A stretch of 64,000 nt of DNA from Ruminococcus sp. AF31-8BH. Lineage in GTDB: Bacteria; Bacillota; Clostridia; Lachnospirales; Lachnospiraceae. Position numbers and translations under genes: made by a program. The notes under the pieces were generated by a model. That model had not been told where the DNA came from. It made no database searches and worked only from the letters and a program-made list of their open reading frames with translations. Each line of letters starts with the position of its first letter. Within the stretch, counting starts at the first letter, position 1. The DNA lies in assembly GCF_003460605.1 (NCBI RefSeq), contig NZ_QTVN01000002.1, forward strand, positions 124,001-188,000, in the 5' to 3' direction. Positions 1 to 10,400 of this stretch are shown piece by piece.

Positions 1-2
1 AT

Positions 3-470
3 AAGGTAACGATTCGAAGAGTAATTTGTGTGCAAAGTGCGGCAGAACTTCATCAGCTGGAAATTGTTCATACAACGAATATGAAAGATTTGACGTTTAA
101 TTTATATCCGGCATCGGCTGTTGATGACACTATGGTGAATACAACGGTGACAGATGGTGGCTTTTCTTACAAGTATAATCCCGATCATAAAATTTCAGGA
201 AAATACATTAATGTCAATAATATGAATAATGGTTATAATTATGCATCAGCTTCCTATCACGAAAAAAATTATGAAGAATATAAAAATGTTCAGTCTCATG
301 CGGAACCAGTATATTGGCTGGCTTCAAATAAACTGCAGGTGGATAAAAACAATAAAGTTGCAGTCAATGAAACTGAAATGTATCGGACTTACTATGTATG
401 TGAAATAAGCTGGACAGAAACCACAAAAGAAACGGATATTTTTTATATTCTCGCACAGAATGCTTCATGA
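3..470 (+). CDS. secreted TasA-like/SipW-substrate protein, C-terminal part (5' end outside window)
   Basis: The reading frame is open from the first bases of the window, so the true start lies upstream and only the last ~155 residues are visible; an internal GTG at base 30 is not preceded by a ribosome binding site. The visible part is rich in Asn, Tyr, Thr and Ser with no membrane segment, as expected of an exported extracellular domain, and ends in a beta-rich stretch (YRTYYVCEISW). It lies 23 bp upstream of a gene with an N-terminal export signal and the giant GLUG-repeat gene, probably as one operon. I do not recognise a family with certainty; membership of the secreted fibre group is inferred from context. 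Confidence 0.55.
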   Translation, partial: KVTIRRVICVQSAAELHQLEIVHTTNMKDLTFNLYPASAVDDTMVNTTVTDGGFSYKYNPDHKISGKYINVNNMNNGYNYASASYHEKNYEEYKNVQSHAEPVYWLASNKLQVDKNNKVAVNETEMYRTYYVCEISWTETTKETDIFYILAQNAS

Positions 471-493
471 TATAAATTTTCAGAGGATAAGAC

Positions 494-1453
494 ATGAAAT
501 TAACAGACAGACCGAAATGGAAAAAAATAGTGATTGCTGTTGTTTGTATAGCGGCGCTTTTGGCAGCAGTAAGCAGTAGTTATGCTGCATATACCAGTCA
601 GGCATATAAGCGAGGTGTGGCAAGAAACAGAGATAATGAGACCGTTCGATTTACTTCCAATTATCTTCAGAGCTGTGCAGAAGAAACCCAACCATCAGAA
701 TATGCTGGAAGAACAATATTATTTGAAGAATCAGAAAAAGAGAAGGATACATTAACTATTAATCTGGATATATATAATTATGCAAATGGAAATCTGAATC
801 TGGTAAGCCAGAAGGATATCACTTATAATTTGCAGGTCTCTTTTAGCGGCGGCGATGGAAACGGATATCGCGTAACTTATGAGAACGGTAGTGCTACAAC
901 AACAGATTCTGTTACTTACACGATAAATAATCGGACTCTGACGGGCCGTACGGCAAATCAACATCATTATGTATTGTCATTTCCGGGAAAAGAACTTGAT
1001 AAATTGAAAATTACGGTAAAGGCAACCCCTGTGCCTGTTTCTGTTAACAATGGTCAGATCCTAGCAGCGGTTATTGCACCATGTACGGGATCCTCTATAA
1101 ATGCTTTTAGTTTTGAAGGCAAATATACAGATGAAAGCGAGAGTACTACACCGCAGGATTATTCTGGATTTAACTATGAAATTTCAATTTCCAGTGGTAG
1201 TGCGACTGCTACTTTAAAATGGGAATCAGATGTACTGGAAGTTGATCAGTTTTTTATAACAAAAATTGCAGGCAGTATAATTAAGCAGGCTGATGGAAGT
1301 CTTACATTTACCATGGATCAGCCAAATGGAACAGGAGATTATCTGATACCTTTTTATATAAAAGATAAATCAAAAGTCCCAGATAACTGGGCAGGGATGA
1401 AGGAGTTAATCACATTCAGTGCAAAACAGACTGAAACAGCCGCAGCAAACTAA
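494..1453 (+). CDS. SipW-dependent-type secreted protein (TasA/camelysin-like)
   Basis: A 319-residue protein with a basic N-terminus, one hydrophobic segment (about residues 11-32) and an Ala-rich exit ending in SSSYAAYTSQAY, the kind of short signal followed by Tyr/Ala-Tyr-Thr seen in TasA-like proteins cut by SipW-type (S26B) signal peptidases. The mature part is beta-strand-like, rich in Ser/Thr/Asn, with no cysteine-rich or enzymatic motif. The start is supported by AGAGGA 7 bp upstream. It sits between the partial gene at the window edge and the giant adhesin and probably shares their transcript. A structural or accessory fibre role is inferred from the signal type and neighbours. Confidence 0.6.
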   Translation: MKLTDRPKWKKIVIAVVCIAALLAAVSSSYAAYTSQAYKRGVARNRDNETVRFTSNYLQSCAEETQPSEYAGRTILFEESEKEKDTLTINLDIYNYANGNLNLVSQKDITYNLQVSFSGGDGNGYRVTYENGSATTTDSVTYTINNRTLTGRTANQHHYVLSFPGKELDKLKITVKATPVPVSVNNGQILAAVIAPCTGSSINAFSFEGKYTDESESTTPQDYSGFNYEISISSGSATATLKWESDVLEVDQFFITKIAGSIIKQADGSLTFTMDQPNGTGDYLIPFYIKDKSKVPDNWAGMKELITFSAKQTETAAAN

Positions 1454-1498
1454 TCTTGAAAATATAAAATGAATTTCGATTCCGGAGGAGTGGTGTTC

Positions 1499-4400
1499 GT
1501 GAAAATAATTAAAAAAATCCTGGCAATGATTTTAGCAATGAACTTAATGATTGGTATATTACCGATAAATATACTGGAAATCAGTGCCAGTTCGGAAGAG
1601 CAGAACGAAGAATATGTGGAAACCGAAGAGCAGACGCCTTCGGAGACGGAAGAGGGATTTGATGACTTTACCAGTGATGGAAAAAGTGAGACGGAGGATG
1701 AATCTGGGATTACTTCTTCTGACAATGCTGATTTTTTTAGTGAGGGCAGTACTGAAAATACAGATAGTCTTTCAGGACAAAATTCTGATGAAAATGGCTT
1801 CTTTTCTGAAGAAGATGGAAGCGCAGAAATAGAAGAAAGCAATACAGATCCTCAGGTGAGTGAAACTGCGCTTGGAACTACCCTGGATTTAAATAAGTTT
1901 TCAAATTATAATGCTAATACAAATACGATTACAATAGACAGAGAAAAAGAGGATTTTGCGAGGCTTTTGATACTATTGTCTAATTGTGACCCAAATCAGA
2001 TTCAAAAACTTAACATCATTATCAGATATAGCGGTGATGCAGACGTTACAGAAACAAACAAAATCCCTGCAAATTATGATATTTCTTCTTTTTATAAAGG
2101 AGATAGTGTCCAGTCTGTGGCAGATGATACCGAGGAAGTTACAGATACGGATTCCCAGGATTTTTCTGATGAAAGTTCTTCAGAGATTTCTGGGGAAGAT
2201 GTAGTTCCGGAGAATATAGAGGATGCGATTGAAGAGATAACTACAGATTTAGGTGGTTCGGAAACAGTCCCTGATGGAGGAAATGAGGAGAACGTTGCGG
2301 TTAATAGTGGTTCGACCAGTGAGATACAGGATATTGTGCCAGAAGAGAATCCAGTAGAAGCACAAAGCGCTGTTTTAACATCTCAGGAATACACTTTTCA
2401 GGGAATTGGAACTGCTGATGTGCCTTTTGAGGGAACAATAACAGGACAGATTAACAGCCTGAAAATTGACCACGCATTTTTTGGTGGATTATCTTCAAAG
2501 GCAACGGTTTCTTTGGGAAATGCAGTATTGGAGTGGTGTGGAGATGGTACTCAACCTATGATTGTAGGGGTGTATCAGTTTGCCAGTAGTGGCGTACATA
2601 GCTTGCCGATTGCGGTCAAATATGGCGATAAAATGACATCTATGGGCAGTCTGATTGGTATTGTACAGGCAAGCAGCGGATTTGAAAATGAGACATTAAA
2701 TATTGGTAATTCAATAGTTAACTATGGAAGCAAAAAAGTGGTACTGTCATCCGCTACTGGTAATGCAGGTATTATCTGTAATACATTAAAAAGCGGAAAT
2801 ATTTGTCTGGATGGCTATGTATTTCCGTCAATAGGATATTCGGTAGCTTCTACAGCTGAATATAATTCAGGTGATGCATTGGCAGCAGGAAATGCTGGCG
2901 GTGTAGTTGGTGTGATGTGTGAGAATACAGCATTAACAGTGAAGCAGAGTATCACTGTGCCAGATAATATAGAAATTACGTCTGCAAACGGAAATGCCGG
3001 GGGACTGGTGGGCTTGATGGGAAAAGGAACCCAGATTATTACAGCAGCAGGTGTAACACTTACAATGACTGGACCAATTGTTAAGGGGGGTATTTCAGCC
3101 GGGGGCATAGCTGGTACTGCGACAAATGCGACGTTTACAGGGGATTCTGTTGCCTGGGGTGTAACATCTCCTGTGGCGGCTGGAAGTACCAGTCAGGCCA
3201 ATGCTGGTGGCTTTATCGGACATTATATATTGGAGGGGACAACTGACTCTACAATGGAAGATAGTTTTCCAAGCTGCATCAGTTTAACTGGCCCTCATGC
3301 CGCTGCAAAAGGTAGAAGTGGGAATGCCGGTGGATATTTTGGATACCTGGAGATTTCGGGACAGGGACTTGTGACATATACAATTGCTGGTACAGATAAA
3401 GATAACAAACAGACAATTGATTCAACCCATGATAGCGATTCCGCTCAGGGGAATGCGTATGGTGCGGTAGCAGGAAAAATAACCAGTGACAACATTGCAA
3501 GTACAATATCCATTAAAAATGTAATTATAACATCTTCTTATAAGGATAAGGTGACTTACCACGGCGGTTTGGTAGGAGAGCTTGGAACTGTTGACAAGAA
3601 GGAGAAATCTGTATATTTAGATGCGGAAAACGTTGACATTACAGTAACAAATCCTTATGGAGATGATGGTAAAGTTGGTTTTGGAGGTCTTGTAGGATGT
3701 CTGGAACAGGGAAGTATTTTGAAGGCACATGGTGAGGTAAAAGTAGTTACAGCAGGAACGGATCCATGTATCTGGCAGGGAGGCGGTGTTATAGGCCGTG
3801 CTGAAGATGGAAGTGTATTGGAACTTTCCGGGCTGACAGATTTGTCCGGTGCCAACTATGCAGGAAATCGTCCTAATGTTGGATGGCTTGTGGGATATCA
3901 AAGTAATGCTCTTATCTATGCCAGAGGTGATGGTATTGGTAGCGGGTGGACTTATAAACGCGGCTCTGATACGAAAAAAAATAAAGAATACGTTAATGAT
4001 ATTGCCAATTACGGTCAGGTTATTCGTCTGAATACTCAGGAAGATATAAGTGAAAATGGTTCACATTTAACTCCTGCTCTTATTACAATAGAGGATAATC
4101 ATACTGTAAAACTGAAAAAGCCTTCTACGCCTTGGAAAGGTATTATTACGTTAAGTTCTGCTGATGATTTTGCATTATTATCTATTATGTGGAATTCAAG
4201 AGGGATTTTCTGTGCAGATTCTGAAATTAGAGCTTGGACTGACCTTGGAAACAAGACAATAGAAGTTTCAGCGGATATTGATTTGACAGGAAGCGGTATT
4301 GGCGGATTGTCCCGAGATACATATAGTGATACGGCTTATGATGTGTTTTCAGGAACATTTAAGGGAAATGGTCATAAGATCACACTGGCAATTGGTGAAA

Positions 4401-7400
4401 CCTTTGGCTATAAAAAAGATAAAAAGGCTTTTGAAAATCAGGCTGGGTGTGGTATCGTATATGCAATGAGAAACTATCATGCTGCGCAGGGACTTTTTGT
4501 AAAGACCAATAAGGCAACGATTCAAAACCTGATAATAGATGGAAAAATTAATTTCAGTAATGCTGTTTCTTCAATAAAAGCCGGTGGCATTGCAGCGTAT
4601 TCGTTGAGTACAGAAAACAATCCGACTGTTTTAAGCCAGGTAACTGTACAGGAATCCATTTATGCGGAATGTGCAGGAACTAACCTTATGGCTGTAGGCG
4701 GGATGTATGGAATTGGAGCTTCAGGAAGCTTGGAATTGAAAACGGATAATAATCTTGTCAATTACGCTGCACCCCAAATTACATTAAAAAATGTTGCAAA
4801 TCGAGGATCTTACGTACATGCTGGAGGAGTTCTGGGTGAAATTAACTCAGGCTTCAAATTAGCTGTAAATGGCCTAACCGTAGGCAATAGCGAAACAGAA
4901 AGCGAGAAGCAAAGCTTCATAACCACAGATGCAAACGATTATGCTTATGTAGGCGGCCTTGTAGGTGTTGTACAGGACAGTAGTAGTGTGAATCACTGGA
5001 TGGAGATTCGCAGATTAGTGTTTGATGGCTTCAGAATTGAAGCAACCGAAGCTACAGAAGCATGTGGTGGTTTGTTCGGTGGACTCTGGGCAAATGTTGG
5101 TGTTTACTTTATGGGGGAAAACGATGATGCGGATGGTGAGTACACCAATACCAAATTAATCGTAAAGAATTCTGTTATCAACGCACCAAATACTTCTGGC
5201 GTAGGTGGACTGGCCTATCGCTCCAGTGGAATCTGGGAAATTAGAGATAAAGGAATTGATATACAGGGATTGGAAATTCATGCTAAAAGTGATGTAGGAT
5301 TGTTGGTTTGCCATGGAGAAGGTGGAAAAGCAAGTATAAGTGGTTCTGATATTCCATTTGGTGCATTGTATCTAAATACTACTAAATATTGGGAAAATTC
5401 TTACTTGCTTGCAACAGACAATAATATTTCTGTGTCGCAAGGCGGTATATTTGATGAGTTCGTAGCATACACAGCAACCAGTGCAAATGAGATTACAGCC
5501 AATGGCAAAAATGGAGTAATTTCTCTTGCAACGACTTCCTCTGGTAATGGACGTGTTGGAGTAGAAGAGGACAGCCCTAATTGCACAACTTATAAAAACA
5601 GAACTGTATATGGACAATCTCATAAGGCCAATGGATGCAGCCGTTATTATTATGATTTGGATCAGTGTCTGTCTGATGTGAAAAGCTCGGGTAATGGCGA
5701 TAATAGAATGGTTGACACCCAACAGGAATTGTTGCTGTGGAGTGTATATCGTTATGCTAATGACAATATAAAGAATTATTTTGCAAAGAAAAGTGATAAC
5801 GCACAATTTGGAGACATCAGTAATACAAGGACAGTTGCGGTAATTGGCACCAATCTGAGCAGTACTGAACTTAATTTGGATATGAGAAAGTATAGTTATT
5901 ATCCAATTAATCTTAACAGTGGAGTCACGATACAGAACGCTAAAATTACATTTTATAATCAGGAAATTGAAAGTGCGGAAACTACAGTAGGAAATAAAAC
6001 TACACAGGGAATTGAAACTGACCATTCACAGCATTATACGATGCATTGTGGTTTGTTTTTGAGTCAGACTTCTGGTGATACAACAGTATCTGTGGAGAAA
6101 GTCTCTTTTTCTGGAAGCATTGGAAAAGTAAATAATAGCAGCAGTGGAATGCTTTTTTCAGGAACAGTTTTCGGTTCTGTTGACAATACCACTCAGCATA
6201 TTGCTGCGGTATCATTGAAAAAAGTCACATTGGATGGCTTGAAAGTTAATAATTGTGGGGATGACTATGCACCACTTTTAATTAACAGTATGAACAGTTA
6301 TTCTACTTTGGACGTGGATACTGTTAAGACAGTCAATTATACGTTAGGAACAGCTGTCGCATCCAGCTTGTTTGGAAATATCGGTTCCACAGATTCCAAG
6401 CAGATGAACCTTTCTTTTCGAAATATTCTGTTACCAGATAAAAAAGCAGGGGGAAATGATGGTATTTTTTCCCATGCGACCCTGTTGGAGTCTTTTGTAC
6501 ACGATGGAGCATCTTCTGTAGCAACCTATAATTTCTATATGGGTGATGAGTGGAAAAACGGAACATATGCACATGAGGTAACATATGGAAAAGAGATAAC
6601 GGATTCTACAGAATATGGCGGTATGCAGTTATGGTATTACGATGAGGAAAATTATGGAACTGACAGCAACAGAGTCCATACGGAAACCAATAATTTAATC
6701 GGGTTTTCTTCCAGTTCCTATCTGCCTTATGTGTGTAAAGGGTATAGTGAAAATGACAAAAGCCATGAAATTAAGGTGAATCAGCGTGTAGCAGATATTA
6801 CACATGGCTGTGGTACTTATGGACATCCATATAAAATCACGACAGAAAGGGAAATGACCATTCTATCTGAATATATGGCAACTGGTAAGCCCAGTCAGGA
6901 TTGGCGTGTTACAATTACCGGCAATCAGTCTGCTCAGCATACTGGTTATACAGACTATGACTATACTGGGGACAAAACCTATCAGTTTGATGGTACCAGA
7001 TGGGTACAGGTAAAAAATGATAAAACAGATGGCAAAGATAACTGGCAAAAAGTTCTGGATTCAAGTAATAATGAGATAACTCTGGATAAAGATTTTATGC
7101 GCCAGTATTTGCTGAATGCATACTATGATCTACAGGGAACAGAGGTTACACAGGGAACGGAAACAGTTCATCAGTTGAACTTAACAAATTTTGGCGGTTT
7201 TGGTATTGCCACAAATCCTTTCCGTGGTGTCCTTACCAGTACGACAAATACTACAGTTGTTTTAAGTGGTCCAAGTACCAGCAATGGACTGATTCCTTAC
7301 AGTTATGGCAGTGTGGTAAAAAATCTTACTGTTTCTTATAAGCTAAGTGAAGGAAAGGGAAAGGAATTAAGCTATGATGGAACAAATAGTTTTGTTTATT

Positions 7401-10400
7401 ATCCGTCTGTTTCCTTCGGTGGAGTAATTGGTTGTGTGCTTGGTGGAGATAATATCATTGACAATGTAACCGTAAATATAGATGCTGGCTGGCTGACAAT
7501 TTCCGGTGCTAAAAAACATCTGATTCAGGTCGGCGGCTATGTGGGATCTGTCAGCGGTGGTGGCGTGATCTTCCGAAACATACCTGCAGGAACCGGATTG
7601 GATACTGGAAAGGTTGAGGGTATTACTGAGGGCAATGCTTATGCCAGCATGTATGTGAATCCATATGTAGGACGTGTGCTGGACGGTTTCGCATTTTATG
7701 AAAAGACTTCTGCGAACAACAGCGAACTTGCATCTCTGGAGAATACGGATAAAAATTACAAAATTAATACATTGGAAACAGCAGATACTGGTTGTGTAAC
7801 ATATTCAAATAGTGCGGTAACGGTAAATGATGCACAAGGTCTCTTGATTTTATCAGCAGCTATAAACAGTGGAGCAACATCGGTCGGTAACAATAATGCA
7901 TACAGTAAAACTCCCAATACGCCTTACGAGACAAGTGACAAAAGTGCAACCTATACTTTTGCGGGAAGTTACGGAAAAATACGAAATGCTGCTTATAGCA
8001 ATATTGGAGGGGATGTACCAGGAAATGAAGCGACATCTGTAAATAAGGATGAGCTGACAGTGCCTGGTTCCAGTAATTTGCCATATCTGATTCAGAAATA
8101 TTGCAGTGCAAATGGCTCTGTGTTCAATTTGTCAGAGAGTTCTGGGAAAAGTATCGTGCTGAATAACGGAACCTATGATATGACCATTTATGGAAGCGGA
8201 TATCAGGGATTGACAGCACGTTACGCTTCCAGTGCAATTTTAAGCGGAGCATCTCCCAATGCGAAAGGGATTGTACCGGAATTGGCTTCTTTTAATGGGA
8301 ACGACAATACAATTATATTGAATATGCAGGTAAATGAGTATGTTGATGACGATTACCATGCAGCATCTGTCGGTGGTGTATTTAACCTTTTACGTGTGGG
8401 AAAAAGTGGATGTTCCGTCAGCAATTTGACAATCAATGGAAATTCCACAGGTTTCGTATCTCTCAGATATTACACAAGTGGAGGAGCAGAAACTCCTGCA
8501 GATGAAAACATACTATATAAAAATAGTGTAGGTGTAGGTGGATTTGCCGGTGCTACATCCAGTATTTCTGCTGGCAATGATAAAGATTTTTCGGCAAGTG
8601 CGAAATTTGCTGGAATTTCTATACAGAAATTAAATATTTATGGCCCACAAAATGCAGGCGGACTGTTGGGAAGTGCTAAAAAAACGGTAAGAACAAATAA
8701 GAATATTGCTGCAACGGGTATAGTTCTTTTGCTGGAACCAGATTCTAAAGCGGCATCAATAGGAAGCCAAATTGAAAATTCTTCATATAAGAATATATCT
8801 GTTACAGCACCAACGGCAGCTGGTGGATTTGTGGGATATATAGATAATGATGCAAAGAGTTCTCTTATGAATACAGATACAACAGAGATGATTGTGGGAC
8901 AGGCTTCTCAAATTGGAACTACAGAAAAAGCACCTACATATGCTGGAGGTGCTTTTGGATACATAAAAGCATCATTATATGTAAATTCTGGTACAGATAC
9001 CAGTGGAAGTTATAAAAATATGAAACTGCAAACGGTAAAAGCAATTGCAACACAATGTGCAGGTGGATATATCGGCAAAATTGAAGGTACATCTAATATC
9101 AATCAGGCCATTTACGAAGGACTGGGTGACAGTTCAGTAAAGGATATTTTTGTAAATTCGAGTAACTATTATGCTGGTGGAATCTTGGGACATTCATCTG
9201 GTAATTGTACGATTTCAAAGTGTCAGATAATTCAGGCAAGAATAGAGTCGCATGATAATTCGGACAGTGGAGGTATTATTGGAAAAACTGAAGGAAATAA
9301 CAATAGCAGTACGATTACAGAATGTACGGTTCAGCAGGTAAGCATTATAAGTGGAAAGGCGGGAGGAATTGCCGGAAGTACTTCAAGTAATCTTACGGTT
9401 CAAGGGTGTATGGTACAAGGATCGGATGATGTTGTCTATGAAATTTCGGGACAGCAGACTGCCGGAGGTATTATCGGATTTTCCACTGCATCAGGAAAAA
9501 AAATCAGTATAAAGCAATGCAAAGTGAAAAAAATGAAAATGGATTCTTCTTTCTGGGGATGTGGTGGTTTGCTTGGAGACGTGGACTGGAATGCAGGGCT
9601 TGATACATTGTTTGTATTTGATTGTGCGATAGAGTCTTCTGAAGTTCATGGAAAAACCAATGATGCAACGGCTGGTGGAATGGTGGGAGATATCCGTGGC
9701 AAAATGATTGCGTCAAATCTGTTGCTCAATAATGTGAAAATCCATTCTAATCTTAGTAATAAGGTAGGTATGATAATTGGACTGGTGGATACTAAAACTC
9801 TTAATATAGAAGTAGCTGGTATAAGTATTCAGGGAGCAAGTGCATATTACGGCAACACAGAAACTCAATCACTGTCACAGTTATATGGTGTAGTTGATAA
9901 TAATCAAAGTGTTGCAAATAGGATAAAGGAAAATAGTTATTTTGCTTTTTCTGATTATTCTGGTTCGTCTCTCAACAGTACTACTGTTGGTAATAATTCA
10001 GATCTGTTGGTGGCGAATACAATCTTGGACATCGCAGATCCATATGTTGTAACCAGCCCCAAAAATTCTATATCGGTATATGAAAACGATAACGCAACAG
10101 CAGAATCGAAATATCTTTATGGTGACGGGGCATCGTGGACGAAAGCAGACGGTGAGGGTGTTACAACGTACACGGTGAAAGCAGAAGAAATTTGGGATAA
10201 TCGCTCAAAAGACACAGAAGGCCATTATGCATATCGTAATCTGTCTGGTATAAGCAAGTTTGATTTCAAATCTGCGCTCTCTACGTATAATGCGAATCAG
10301 ACAACGAAAGCCAAAACTGATTTTCCGGTGCTTCAGATTACAGGTGGGGACACAGATAATGTGGTGAACTATCTTGATATTCTTACAAATGGAGGATTTT

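Noticed and set aside
1469..1498. ATG 1469 as start of the giant protein
   Set aside because: The ribosome binding site GGAGGA lies downstream of it, at the right distance for GTG 1499, which starts directly with a signal peptide.
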